Assembly: GCA_902765725.1 (NCBI GenBank)
Contig: CACXAT010000019.1
Span: 1-36,883 of the forward strand
Reading direction: 5' to 3'
DNA from: an uncultured Lachnospiraceae bacterium
GTDB lineage: Bacteria; Bacillota; Clostridia; Lachnospirales; Lachnospiraceae
DNA: 36,883 nucleotides
Shown: positions 1 to 8,440 of the stretch, in pieces
How positions within the stretch are numbered: position 1 is the first letter of the stretch
How the letters are laid out: each line of letters opens with the position of its first letter
Notes under the pieces: model-generated
Told to the model about the DNA's origin: nothing
The model's input: only the letters and a program-made list of their open reading frames with translations
Database searches by the model: none
Translations under genes and position numbers: made by a program

Positions 1-59
1 ACAACAGCCGGAACCACGAATTCATCCGTCACGCCCTGCGCGTAGGAATCCTTGATGGC
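1..59. repeat. 59-bp perfect direct repeat, copy 1 (window edge)
   Basis: Bases 1-59 are identical to 580-638, an offset of 579 bp or exactly 193 codons. The match stops at base 60 (t here, c at 639). In the gpmI frame this copy encodes [20 protein letters not shown] right after GVEEA, where the family normally continues into its C-terminal metal-binding part. Confidence 0.95.
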
Positions 60-1292
60 TGCTTCTTCCACACCGGTATGGCCTACCATGTCAGGATTTG
101 CGAAATTGGTGATGATCACATCATACTTGCCGGACTTGATCGCCTCCACGAAACGGTCGCAGACCTCGGGAGCGCTCATCTCCGGCTGCAGGTCGTAGGT
201 GGCTACCTTCGGGCTCTTGACCAGGATACGATCCTCTCCCGGATTCGGTTCCTCAACACCGCCATTAAAGAAGAAGGTGACGTGAGCATACTTCTCCGTC
301 TCTGCGATGCGGGCCTGCGTCATATTGTGCTGTGCCAGATACTGGCCGAAGGTCTCGTTGATCTCCACCTTCGGGAATGCGATCTCCTTGTTCGGGATCG
401 TTACGTCATAATCGGTGAAGCATGCGTAGAAGACCTTCTTCCTCGGTCCTCTGTCGAACTTGTCGAAATCATCGATGCAGAAGCATCTGGTGATCTCTCT
501 TGCACGGTCCGGACGGAAGTTGAAGAAGATGATGGAGTCTCCATCCTGGATCGTGGTGACGGGCTTGCCGTCTTCCATGACAACAGCCGGAACCACGAAT
601 TCATCCGTCACGCCCTGCGCGTAGGAATCCTTGATGGCCTGTACACCAGATGACGCGGGGACACCCTCGCCGAGAGTGAGCGCGCGGTATGCCTTCTCAA
701 CACGCTCCCAGCGGTTGTCGCGGTCCATCGCATAATATCTTCCGGAGATCACGCCGAACTTGCCTACGCCGATCTCATCCATCTTGTCCTGCAGCTGCTG
801 CGCGAAGTCAGCGCCGCTTTCAGGCGGAGTGTCGCGGCCGTCAAGGAACGCGTGTACAAAGACCTTGTCCAGTCCATGTCTCTTCGCCATCTCAAGAAGA
901 GCGTATACATGGGTATTGTGGCTGTGCACACCGCCGTCAGACAGCAGGCCGTACATATGCAGCTGGCTGTTGTTCTTCTTGCAGTTCTCCATTGCCTTCA
1001 CAAGGACTTCATTTTCAAAGAAATCTCCGTCCTGGATCGACTTGGTGATGCGGGTCAGATCCTGATACACGATGCGGCCTGCGCCCATGTTCAAATGTCC
1101 AACCTCGGAATTGCCCATCTGTCCGTCCGGAAGACCGACAAACAGTCCGCTTGCCTGTCCCTGTACGAACGGATACTCCTTCATCAGCCGGTCCATGACA
1201 GGCGTGCTGGCCTGGGCCACTGCATTGTGGTCCTGCCTCGGATTCAGTCCGTAGCCATCCAGGATCATTAAAACGGTAGGTCTTTTGCTCAT
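1..1292 (-). CDS. gpmI: 2,3-bisphosphoglycerate-independent phosphoglycerate mutase, partial and rearranged at the left edge
   Basis: Interconverts 3- and 2-phosphoglycerate in cytosolic glycolysis, a Mn-dependent member of the alkaline phosphatase superfamily. The start at 1292 has an AGGAGAG ribosome site and gives [15 protein letters not shown], which carries the first metal-binding Asp. The catalytic Ser lies in NSEVGH, followed by [37 protein letters not shown] and the metal motif [12 protein letters not shown] at about residues 395-407. The family is usually about 510 aa. Here, after about 411 codons, the frame passes at GVEEA straight into a perfect copy of codons 219-237 (59 bp), then hits the window edge. 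The C-terminal Asp-His metal ligands are therefore not visible. The identity of residues 1-410 is secure. Whether the duplicated tail is real or an assembly fault cannot be told from here. hom lies just upstream on the same strand. Confidence 0.93.
   Translation of the reverse strand, partial: MSKRPTVLMILDGYGLNPRQDHNAVAQASTPVMDRLMKEYPFVQGQASGLFVGLPDGQMGNSEVGHLNMGAGRIVYQDLTRITKSIQDGDFFENEVLVKAMENCKKNNSQLHMYGLLSDGGVHSHNTHVYALLEMAKRHGLDKVFVHAFLDGRDTPPESGADFAQQLQDKMDEIGVGKFGVISGRYYAMDRDNRWERVEKAYRALTLGEGVPASSGVQAIKDSYAQGVTDEFVVPAVVMEDGKPVTTIQDGDSIIFFNFRPDRAREITRCFCIDDFDKFDRGPRKKVFYACFTDYDVTIPNKEIAFPKVEINETFGQYLAQHNMTQARIAETEKYAHVTFFFNGGVEEPNPGEDRILVKSPKVATYDLQPEMSAPEVCDRFVEAIKSGKYDVIITNFANPDMVGHTGVEEAAIKDSYAQGVTDEFVVPAV
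580..638. repeat. 59-bp perfect direct repeat, copy 2 (native position inside gpmI)
   Basis: Identical to bases 1-59. Here it sits at the expected place in gpmI, after the GVQ of codons 216-218 and before [15 protein letters not shown], so this is the ancestral copy. Confidence 0.95.
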
Positions 1293-1379
1293 CTCTCTCT
1301 CCTCTCACACACTATAGGTTCTGCTGCCCTTCATCAGACAGCTCTCTGTATACTGCCTCCCGGCACCCTGCCGGTATTT

Positions 1380-2663
1380 TCAGCCATAAACGCGGATCAT
1401 GGTCGCAATCTCCTTCACGACGCTGCTGGAATTGAGGATCAGCAGTGCATCCCGTATATGTCTCTCTTTTACTTCACTGGTTATGATGACCAGCTCCGCA
1501 TTGGTACCGATCTTATTCTTCTGGATGACCTGTTCGATCGATACGGAATTGTTGCCGAATATGCTGGCGATCGTAGCCAGTACGCCGGGCTTGTCCTCCA
1601 CCTCCATGCGCAGGAAATAACTGGAACGGATATTGTCCATCCGCTTGATCGGAATACTCCTGTACACGTTGTCCCGGGTAGAGCCCTGGGAATCATACAC
1701 CGTATGGCGGGCAACGGAGAAAACATCTCCCATCACAGCGCTCGCAGTCGGCATCTCACCGGCTCCGCGCCCGTAGAACATGACATCCTCCACCGCATCA
1801 CCCACGACATAAACCGCATTGTAGGAACCGCCCACCGTTGCGAGCGGGTGACTCTCCGGGATCAGCATCGGGTGAACTCTTGCCTCGATCCCGCTGTCCG
1901 TATTGCGGGCAAGGGCGATCAGCTTGATCACCCAGCCGAGGGTCTTGGCATATCCGATATCCTTGGAAGTGATCTTCGTGATGCCTTCTGTATAGACATC
2001 GCGGAAGGTAACTCTGGAGTGAAATGCGATCGAAGCCATGATGGCGATCTTGCGTCCCGCGTCATACCCCTCTACGTCTGCAGTGGGGTCTGCCTCTGCG
2101 TACCCAAGTTCCGTCGCTTCCTGCAGAGCTTCGCTGTAGTCCATCCCTTCTTCGGTCATCTTTGTGAGAATGTAATTGGTGGTCCCGTTTACGATTCCCA
2201 TGACCTGGCTGATCTCATTGGCCGCCAGACTGTTCTTGAGCGGGCTGATGATCGGAATGCCGCCGGCAACCGAAGCCTCAAAGCGAAGGTCCACATGGTT
2301 CTCCTCCGCAAGAGCCATCAGCTCTCCGCCGTGCTCCGCGATCAGATCCTTATTGGCCGTCACGACGCTCTTGCCTGCTTCCAGCGATTCCCGGATATAG
2401 GTGTGTGCCGGCTCAATGCCGCCCATCACCTCGATCACGATGCGGATCCTCGGATCTGAAACGATATCCTCGAAGGAATCCGTGAGAACCGACGGATCAT
2501 CCACCTCTGATTCATGCTTCTTGGGATTGCGGACCAGGATCCTGCCGATACGCAGTGTTGTATTCAGTTTCTGCTGCATCTGGGATTCCTGTGTCTTCAT
2601 GACTTTATACACGCCGGTTCCCACGGTTCCAAGTCCAAGCAGCGCTACATACATCTCATCCAT
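1380..2663 (-). CDS. hom: Homoserine dehydrogenase with C-terminal ACT domain
   Basis: Reduces aspartate-semialdehyde to homoserine with NAD(P)H, the branch step toward threonine, methionine and isoleucine. The 427-aa cytosolic protein has a Rossmann fold with GLGTVGTGV at residues 9-17, the conserved VTANKD segment near 100, the family catalytic region with GTTNYILTKM and the Glu/Asp-rich ELGYAEADPTADVEG near 190-205, and an ACT regulatory domain from about 350 (FLRMEVEDKPGVLATIASI) that usually binds threonine for feedback inhibition. Length is normal for the Gram-positive monofunctional type. Start is the first ATG, with GAGGAAAC about 9 nt upstream; Met4 is a weaker alternative. A sigma-A promoter lies at 2716-2745. 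gpmI follows 87 nt downstream without a convincing terminator. I saw no T-box or SAM/lysine riboswitch in the short leader. Confidence 0.95.
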   Translation of the reverse strand: MDEMYVALLGLGTVGTGVYKVMKTQESQMQQKLNTTLRIGRILVRNPKKHESEVDDPSVLTDSFEDIVSDPRIRIVIEVMGGIEPAHTYIRESLEAGKSVVTANKDLIAEHGGELMALAEENHVDLRFEASVAGGIPIISPLKNSLAANEISQVMGIVNGTTNYILTKMTEEGMDYSEALQEATELGYAEADPTADVEGYDAGRKIAIMASIAFHSRVTFRDVYTEGITKITSKDIGYAKTLGWVIKLIALARNTDSGIEARVHPMLIPESHPLATVGGSYNAVYVVGDAVEDVMFYGRGAGEMPTASAVMGDVFSVARHTVYDSQGSTRDNVYRSIPIKRMDNIRSSYFLRMEVEDKPGVLATIASIFGNNSVSIEQVIQKNKIGTNAELVIITSEVKERHIRDALLILNSSSVVKEIATMIRVYG

Positions 2664-2715
2664 AGTCCTGTTTCCTCATTCTGTTGATTCTGTGTCCTGT
2701 TTCAGACTGCAAAAC

Positions 2716-2745
2716 ATTATACACACATCGAATCTCAAAAAGCAA
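2716..2745 (-). promoter_or_regulatory. Sigma-A promoter for hom
   Basis: Minus strand reads TTGCTT (2740-2745), an 18-nt spacer, then a perfect TATAAT (2716-2721). It sits about 50 nt upstream of the hom start and immediately downstream of the LRR gene stop codon. Confidence 0.7.
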
Positions 2746-2755
2746 CCGCAAAGGG

Positions 2756-4447
2756 TTATTTCACGGTCACTTTGACTCTGCTGAAGATTCCATCCTGCGC
2801 GTAGGCAAAGATATAGCAGGTCCCTTTGCTCACGGCTTTGACCCGCCCGTTCCGGTTCACAGTCGCCACAGCCGGATCCGAACTCTCATACCGTATTTTC
2901 AGGAAGGTTCTGTATTTTTTGCCTGCGCCTGCCTTTGATGACAGGGACGCGTTCAGTTTCTGCTTCTTCCCTCTCTTCAGGGTGATCTTTCTGGAGGGCA
3001 CCTTTACCGCCTGGGTATTGCGGTAATTTCCTCCCAACGTGGCGGCAAAGATCACTTTCGAGCAGGACAGCACCCGCAGGTCCTCTGTTCCCGATCCCAC
3101 ATTCTGGTATGCGGTCACGATATACCGGTAGTATCTGTTCGGCTTCAGGCCGGTGTGGGTATAGGAGGTGGTGCCTCCATTTTTTATGGTCTCCAGCTTC
3201 TGCAGAACCGCTTTTCTCTCTGCGCCGTATATGATATATCCGGAAGCGCCCGGTACGGCTTTCCATTTCAGCTGAATACTCTTCTTGCGGGTTTTGGATG
3301 CCCTCGCCCTCAGAATATGGAAGGTTGAGCCCGGAACCTCTGCCTTCCCGGAGAGGGGCAGAATCACCTTTTCAACATCTTCCGTCTTTGGAAGATCAGA
3401 GGAGGACTGCAGGCACTGAACCGTGCCTGTCAGCAGATCTGTGTTCCTGGATTCGCTCTTGCTGGCGATCTTCGCGAATTCTTCCTGCGTTCCGTCGAAT
3501 ATAACCTTTTTATCTGTAAAATTATTGTAGAATGCCAGGCTGTCCACTGTCTTCAGACTGTTGGAAAGCCGGATCTCACTGAGCCCAAGACATTTCGAGA
3601 CGGCCAGGTGTCCGATCGAACTGACATGACTCAGATCCAGTTTTTCCAACTTCGTACAGGATTCAAAGGCGGCATTGCCGACCATTGCAACGGTGGCCGG
3701 AATACTGATCGTTTTCAGACTGCTGCATCCCTGAAAAGCACTTACCGCGATCTGTTCCACGCCATTCGAGATCACAGCCGTCTCCAGCATATCTGCCCCG
3801 TAGAAACACTGCTTCGGAATTGATTTTATTTTTCCGGGGATCTCAATTGCCTTCAGCTTCCTGCACACCTGAAATGCATTCTCGCCGAGATTCTCCAGAC
3901 TGCCCGGCAGACTGATCTCTTCCAGTCCTGAGGACCAGAAAGCGCCTCTTCCGATGGTCTTTACTGTAGCAGGAAGCGTTATGCTCCTGAGACTGGTGCA
4001 GAGGCGGAAGGACTCCTCTCCGATGGAGACCAGGCTCTTGCCCAGGTCTGCCGTCTCCAGCTTTTCAAGGTCATAGAACACCTTGTCAGCAATCGTCTTG
4101 CATACTGTACTTTTTACGGTAACCTTCTTCAGATTCTTGAACCCATCCAGCGTACCTTCTCCGATCCCTGCGATCGCCATATCAAAGACAGCCTCTGTGA
4201 TGGCAGATCTCTCCAGGCCGGACAGGTCAGAAATGCTGATCGCTCCGGTTATGTTTTTCGATGTATCCAGATATGCCGTTTTATAGATGAAGGTAATGGC
4301 AGAACCCGACACTGTCCATCTGCAGTTGTACCCGCACTCTCCGCTGTTTGCCGCGCTCGTTTTCACTGCCGTCACCGGCAGCAGCAAAAACAGCAGTATG
4401 AAACCCAGCAAATATCTGTTCAGCTTCCACGTTCTCATTTTCTTCAT
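2756..4447 (-). CDS. Secreted BspA-type leucine-rich-repeat protein with fibronectin III and Big_2 domains
   Basis: 563 aa from the ATG at 4447, chosen because CAGGAGGTG lies 7 nt upstream; an in-frame ATG at 4471 has no ribosome site. MKKMRTWKLNRYLLGF and a hydrophobic stretch ending near VKTSAAN form a signal peptide. Residues ~90-320 hold at least eight BspA/LRR_5 repeats of the type L..I.LP..V..IG..AF..C..L. Residues ~375-470 form an FnIII-like module (SIQLKWKAVPGASGYIIYGA ... YRYIVTAYQ). The last ~80 residues look like a Big_2 Ig-like fold (ITLKRGKKQKLNASL ... DPAVATVNRNGRVKAVSKGT). No LPXTG motif or C-terminal anchor is visible, so the protein is secreted or held non-covalently. The family often takes part in adhesion or matrix binding; the ligand is unknown. 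No strong promoter was recognised. Confidence 0.85.
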   Translation of the reverse strand: MKKMRTWKLNRYLLGFILLFLLLPVTAVKTSAANSGECGYNCRWTVSGSAITFIYKTAYLDTSKNITGAISISDLSGLERSAITEAVFDMAIAGIGEGTLDGFKNLKKVTVKSTVCKTIADKVFYDLEKLETADLGKSLVSIGEESFRLCTSLRSITLPATVKTIGRGAFWSSGLEEISLPGSLENLGENAFQVCRKLKAIEIPGKIKSIPKQCFYGADMLETAVISNGVEQIAVSAFQGCSSLKTISIPATVAMVGNAAFESCTKLEKLDLSHVSSIGHLAVSKCLGLSEIRLSNSLKTVDSLAFYNNFTDKKVIFDGTQEEFAKIASKSESRNTDLLTGTVQCLQSSSDLPKTEDVEKVILPLSGKAEVPGSTFHILRARASKTRKKSIQLKWKAVPGASGYIIYGAERKAVLQKLETIKNGGTTSYTHTGLKPNRYYRYIVTAYQNVGSGTEDLRVLSCSKVIFAATLGGNYRNTQAVKVPSRKITLKRGKKQKLNASLSSKAGAGKKYRTFLKIRYESSDPAVATVNRNGRVKAVSKGTCYIFAYAQDGIFSRVKVTVK

Positions 4448-4528
4448 GGCAGTCACCTCCTGGACTTGCAAGGGAAATAAGGCTGATCTTCAGTGCATTT
4501 ACGCATCCCGTGTATGCCCACACAGTGC

Positions 4529-4574
4529 AAAAGCAAACGGGATCCGCGAACACCAAGGTGTCACACGAATCCCG
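4529..4574 (-). terminator. Rho-independent terminator after the metal-ATPase remnant
   Basis: A long, nearly perfect hairpin (4538-4574; outer stem CGGGAT/ATCCCG, inner stem ACACC/GGTGT, loop TT) is followed on the minus strand by GTTTGCTTTTG. It lies 60 nt beyond the stop of the P-type ATPase fragment, so the remnant keeps its original terminator. Confidence 0.75.
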
Positions 4575-4634
4575 TCAAGTCAGTCACAGTATAGCATATC
4601 ATACATGCCGTCTGAAGGGCTGACCGGGTATCTT

Positions 4635-5344
4635 TCAGTTTTCTTCCAGAAGATTTGTCATGCTGCGCAGGCTGATGGCTATGGTGGAGGCATTGTGAAG
4701 CAGCGCCGTCGTGGAGGACGGCAGCAGCCCTATGGCTCCAAGCGCGATCAGAACAGAGTTGAACGTCAGAATGAATCTGTAATTCTGCTGAATGCGCCTC
4801 ATCAGTCCGTCGCTGATTCTCTTCATGGTAACCAGAGAATGAAGATCATCCTCCAGGATCATTACATCCGCGATCTCACGGGCGATCGCAGCCCCGCTGT
4901 TGATCGCAACGCCCACATCCGCCTCGGAGAGGGCCGGCGTATCATTGATGCCGTCACCGACCATGATCACCCTGCGCCCCTTCTCGTGCTCAGAGCGAAT
5001 GAACGCGGCCTTGTCCTCCGGAAGGACCTCGGCGCAGTAATCATCCACACCGACCCTGGAGGCAACCGCCTTCGCTGTCCTGCCGCTGTCCCCGGTCATC
5101 ATGACGACCTTCTCAAATCCAAGCTCATGCAGCATGGAAACTACGGTGCGACTCTCCTCTTTCAGCGGATCCTCCACCAGGATCACCGCAGAGAGGATGC
5201 CGTCGATGGCCAGATACAGATGCGAGTACTCATCCGGCAGTCCGTCCAGCTTCTCCTGTTCGTCTTCCGGGCAGACGCATCTTTCATCCTCAAAGATGAA
5301 ATGCCAGCTGCCGATGCGCACCTTCTTGCCGTCTATGCATCCTT
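4635..5344 (-). pseudogene. C-terminal remnant of a heavy-metal P-type ATPase
   Basis: About 235 codons match the end of a P1B-type metal-exporting ATPase: GKKVRIGSWHFIFED, VEDPLKEES, MMTGDSGRTAKAVA, LPEDKAAFI, the hinge motif MVGDGINDTPALSEADVGVA, then a membrane segment and the tail LLHNASTIAISLRSMTNLL. Everything N-terminal is missing: the metal-binding domain, the first six or so membrane helices, TGE, the CPC-type metal site and the phosphorylated DKTGT. Intact relatives exceed 600 aa. The open frame can be extended up to 5408, but the extra ~24 codons are an out-of-frame reading of the neighbouring DUF6110-like start and lack a ribosome site. The HAD part that remains is undamaged, so the deletion looks recent. 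No transport function is possible. Metal specificity cannot be read from what is left. Confidence 0.9.
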
Positions 5345-5434
5345 CCCCGAAAGAACCTTTACTCCATAATGTCCAAGCAGTGCGCCTCCCGCAACCGCGC
5401 CAATGCACTTGCCAATCTTTACCCAGTCTGCCAT
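5333..5434 (-). pseudogene. Truncated start of a DUF6110-like small protein fused to the ATPase remnant
   Basis: With an AGGAGG ribosome site, ATG at 5434 opens a 33-codon frame beginning MADWVKIGKC and containing AGGALLGHYGVKVLSGKDA, then TAG. From memory this matches the N-terminus of the small DUF6110 proteins encoded just ahead of this type of metal ATPase. After GKDA the family sequence stops and P-type ATPase sequence begins in another frame, which marks a deletion junction near 5340. The upstream promoter region is intact. Family naming is from recall, not from a search. Confidence 0.65.
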
Positions 5435-5462
5435 AACAGTTCCTCCTTGTTCTTATTGATCA

Positions 5463-5496
5463 ATTATTCTCAATAATATGCAATATACTGTATATT
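5463..5496. promoter_or_regulatory. Two adjacent operator-like palindromes upstream of the metal-ATPase remnant
   Basis: ATTATT-CTC-AATAAT (5463-5477) is a perfect 6-3-6 inverted repeat. AATATAC-T-GTATATT (5482-5496) is a perfect 7-1-7 repeat. Both lie 29-62 nt upstream of the truncated start codon in an A+T-rich stretch where a promoter is expected. Spacing and composition fit a Fur/DtxR/MntR-type metal regulator, but no regulator gene is nearby and the assignment is inference. Confidence 0.5.
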
Positions 5497-5570
5497 ATTA
5501 ACATCATGCTACCATTGATTTGCAGCATTCGTCAATGCAGACATAAGTTTACAGACGCGAACCGGTCCGG

Positions 5571-6959
5571 CTACTTTACAATGTTTTTCATCCACACATT
5601 TTTCCGGACAAGCACGTAGCCGATCACGCACTTGATCAGATCCATGGCATGCACAGCAGCGAAGATCACGATTACACTCAGATCCGTATAACGGCTCAGT
5701 ATGAACGCGGTCGGAACACTGACCACGCACATGAAGAAGCTGTCGAAAAAGAATGTGATGATCGTCTTGCCGCCCGATCTCAGGGTAAAATACGAGGTGT
5801 GCAGAAAAGCGTCCTTGGGTGCCGCGACAGCCTGCACGATCAGGAACCAGGCAGCCAGCCGGCGTGCTTCTTCATTGGTGTTGTAGATCCTGGGAAACAG
5901 CGGGGCTGTAAGAGTCATGACCGCCATGATCACCAGGCCCATCATCACGGATGCGGAGATGATCCATGTGTCTGTTTTCTTAGCCTCTTTCATCTTCCCG
6001 GCGCCCAGCAGCTGGCCGACGATGATCGCCACCGCGTCTCCCATGGCGATGAAAGAGATATTGAACACGTTATTGATGGTATTGGCGATATTCTGCCCTG
6101 CCACCGCATTCAGGCCGCGCAGAGAATATGCCTGGTTTTGCATGAATATGCCAACTGACCAGAGCGTCTCGTTGATCAGCAGCGGCGCCCCGGTTATGAA
6201 AAACTTCTTTACGACCGCAAGAGGCACCTTCATCGTCTTATAGACACCCCGGATGTAGGTATGGGTCGCACTGTGTCTGTGGAGCCAGATCACGATAATG
6301 GCACATTCCACCACTCTGGACAGGTCGGTTGCGATCGCTGCGCCGTATACGCCAAGTCTGGGGAATCCGAACCTGCCATAGATCAGCAGATAGTTGAATA
6401 CCAGATTGACAAAGACCGCTGCCATCCCGGCCTTCATGGGCACGATGGTCTCCCCGCACTCTCTCAGTGTACTGGAATAGACGATGCTGACAAACAGGAC
6501 CGGCATACCCAGGAAAATAAGATGCATGTAGCCCATGCCATAGCGAAGTGTCGCCTGCAGGTCGCCGCCGCCCTCACTTTCATTCAGGAACAGACTGATC
6601 AGATCCTCACCGAAGAAGAACATGACCGCCACTGCGATCACAGTGACAGCCAGCCCCAGCCAGAGCTTATAACGGAAGGTATTGCGGATCCCGTTATCAT
6701 CCTTATAACCGAAATACTGCGCGGTAAAGATGCCTGCGCCGGACAGTCCTCCGAACAGGCAGAGGAAGTAGATGAACATGATCTGGTTGACGATGGCCAC
6801 GCCGGACATCTGCTCCGTTCCCACCCGTCCGATCATGATATTGTCCAGAAGTCCGACAAAGTTCGTGATGCCGTTCTGGATCATGATCGGCACCGCCACT
6901 GTCAGAAGTGTCTTGTAAAACGCCTTGTCACCTATATATTTATTGCTGTGAATCTTCAT
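5571..6959 (-). CDS. MATE family efflux transporter (first-pattern copy, downstream)
   Basis: 462-aa polytopic inner-membrane protein with the twelve-helix MATE layout: helix 1 TVAVPIMIQNGITNFVGLLDNIMIGRVG is the hallmark N-terminal motif, repeated as the second lobe begins near ITGAPLLINETLWSVGIFMQN (~250-270). The tail holds the usual helix 11-12 region. The family exports cationic drugs or toxic metabolites in exchange for Na+ or H+; substrate cannot be predicted. Its start at 6959 lies 22 nt after the stop of a second MATE gene, so the two form one transcript from the promoter at 8406-8434. The start codon ATGAAGATTCAC is preceded by AAGAAGATAAAAAGAGAG, a purine-rich but weak ribosome site. 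No clear terminator follows; the next gene downstream is the metal-ATPase remnant. Confidence 0.92.
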   Translation of the reverse strand: MKIHSNKYIGDKAFYKTLLTVAVPIMIQNGITNFVGLLDNIMIGRVGTEQMSGVAIVNQIMFIYFLCLFGGLSGAGIFTAQYFGYKDDNGIRNTFRYKLWLGLAVTVIAVAVMFFFGEDLISLFLNESEGGGDLQATLRYGMGYMHLIFLGMPVLFVSIVYSSTLRECGETIVPMKAGMAAVFVNLVFNYLLIYGRFGFPRLGVYGAAIATDLSRVVECAIIVIWLHRHSATHTYIRGVYKTMKVPLAVVKKFFITGAPLLINETLWSVGIFMQNQAYSLRGLNAVAGQNIANTINNVFNISFIAMGDAVAIIVGQLLGAGKMKEAKKTDTWIISASVMMGLVIMAVMTLTAPLFPRIYNTNEEARRLAAWFLIVQAVAAPKDAFLHTSYFTLRSGGKTIITFFFDSFFMCVVSVPTAFILSRYTDLSVIVIFAAVHAMDLIKCVIGYVLVRKNVWMKNIVK

Positions 6960-6981
6960 ACTCTCTTTTTATCTTCTCTTC

Positions 6982-8343
6982 TTATCTGGTAAGATTCTGC
7001 ACCCATTTGTATTTTCGGAAATGATGCATGACCCATGGGATCTTGCCTACTTCGTCCAGGCAGGTGCAGGAGTAGACCGCCAGGACCGGCCAGTGAAAGA
7101 CAAATGCCCCCGCAACGGCCAGCGGGATCGCGATTCCCCACATACTGACCGCCAGGCTGTACATATCAAACAGTGTGTCACCGCCTCCATCGATCACGCC
7201 GTTGATGGTGACCGTATTGACGCACCTGCCGATCATGTAGAATGCCATGATGACCATCATTCCGGTCAGATAACTGTGCGCCTTGTCAGACAGGATCACC
7301 ATCCGCACGATCAGAGGCGTCAGTGCCAGAACCAGGGCGGTAGACGCAAAGCCTATCACCCAGGAGATATTCTTCAGCCGGATCCCATACAGTCTGCCCC
7401 GCTCCAGATTGCCGGCCCCCAGTTCATTTCCGACCATGATCCCGGCTGCGCTGGCGATTCCGTTGCAGGCACAGCAGATGAGGTCCCGGACAACCGCCGC
7501 CACCGAGCTGGCCGCCGCGGCGTCAGCACCCATGTGTCCCATGACAGCCGTATACGAGGTGAAGCCGACGCCCCACAGAAGAGATCCGCCAAGCAGCGGA
7601 AAACACTGTCTGGCAAAGTCCTTTGTCAGGGCCGCATCCCATCGCAGCATCCGGCTCCATGCCGGCCTTATGTAGTTTTTTCCGGAAGATACGATAAGAC
7701 ACAATGACAGTTCCAGGATCCTGGCCAGAGTGGTCGCAAGGGCAGCGCCGCGCGACTGCATGGCAGGTGCTCCCAGATATCCGAAGATAAAGACTGCATT
7801 GAGAAGGATATTCGATATTACTGCCGCCGAACTGATCCAGGCGGTAGGCATTACATGGTCCGTGACCTTCATCACGGTCAGATAGCACTGGGAGATCCCG
7901 GTCAGCAGATAGGACCACCCGGCGATCCGAAGATAAGCGCTTCCGATCCGGATCAGCTCCGGATCATGGGCGAAGATGCGCATCAGCATCCCGGGAGCCA
8001 GTTCACAGGCAGCAAAAAACAGGAGGGACAACAGCATGCTGAAGCGCAGCATCAGGTTGAACAGCTCCTGTATGGTCCTCCGGTCTCCCTTGCCGTAGTA
8101 CTGCGCGCCGAGGATTGCCCCGGCCGCAGCGATGGCAGAGATGAACATATTCTGCACAAACTGGATCTGCGTTGCCAGGGACACTGCAGTCATCTCATAC
8201 TGCGCGACCCGCCCGAGCATCAGGGCATCGCCTGCCGCCACAGAGGCAAGCATCAGGCTCTGAAACGCGATCGGCGCGGCCAGCACAAAGAGCCGATAAT
8301 AAAATGCTTTCCAGTTGATGGTTGCTGTATCTTCTCTGCCCAT
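6982..8343 (-). CDS. MATE family efflux transporter (upstream copy)
   Basis: 453-aa polytopic membrane protein starting MGREDTATINWKAFYYRLFV. MATE features are helix 1 VLAAPIAFQSLMLASVAAGDALMLGRV, an extended second segment with ISAIAAAGAILGAQYYGKGD, and the start of the second lobe near FPLLGGSLLWGVGFTSYTAVMGHMG. It is clearly diverged from its downstream partner and so probably is not a recent duplicate. It is the first gene of a two-gene unit with its own sigma-A promoter and an AGAAGGTG ribosome site. Paired MATE genes are commonly simple neighbours; whether the two act together is unknown. Substrate is not predictable from sequence. Confidence 0.92.
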   Translation of the reverse strand: MGREDTATINWKAFYYRLFVLAAPIAFQSLMLASVAAGDALMLGRVAQYEMTAVSLATQIQFVQNMFISAIAAAGAILGAQYYGKGDRRTIQELFNLMLRFSMLLSLLFFAACELAPGMLMRIFAHDPELIRIGSAYLRIAGWSYLLTGISQCYLTVMKVTDHVMPTAWISSAAVISNILLNAVFIFGYLGAPAMQSRGAALATTLARILELSLCLIVSSGKNYIRPAWSRMLRWDAALTKDFARQCFPLLGGSLLWGVGFTSYTAVMGHMGADAAAASSVAAVVRDLICCACNGIASAAGIMVGNELGAGNLERGRLYGIRLKNISWVIGFASTALVLALTPLIVRMVILSDKAHSYLTGMMVIMAFYMIGRCVNTVTINGVIDGGGDTLFDMYSLAVSMWGIAIPLAVAGAFVFHWPVLAVYSCTCLDEVGKIPWVMHHFRKYKWVQNLTR

Positions 8344-8405
8344 GACACCTTCTGTTCCATTTACGCTTAATCAGATCCGCGCACCTCAAAAGCGCGCTAT
8401 CCGTT

Positions 8406-8434
8406 AATATAGCGTCAGGCAGTCATATTTGCAA
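8406..8434 (-). promoter_or_regulatory. Sigma-A promoter for the MATE pair
   Basis: TTGCAA (8429-8434), a 17-nt spacer, then TATATT (8406-8411) on the minus strand, about 60 nt upstream of the first MATE start codon. It begins right after the stop of the upstream ABC permease gene, which suggests the MATE pair is a separate unit. Confidence 0.7.
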
Positions 8435-8440
8435 CCATTA

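Noticed and set aside
1350..1382. CCGGCA/TGCCGG hairpin between gpmI and hom as a hom terminator
   Set aside because: On the minus strand no T run follows; the T-rich side is on the plus strand, where no gene ends. At most a weak or processing stem.
6982..8343. Recent duplication as the origin of the two MATE genes
   Set aside because: The proteins differ throughout, including the N-terminal motif, and no DNA-level similarity stood out; two independent family members are more likely.
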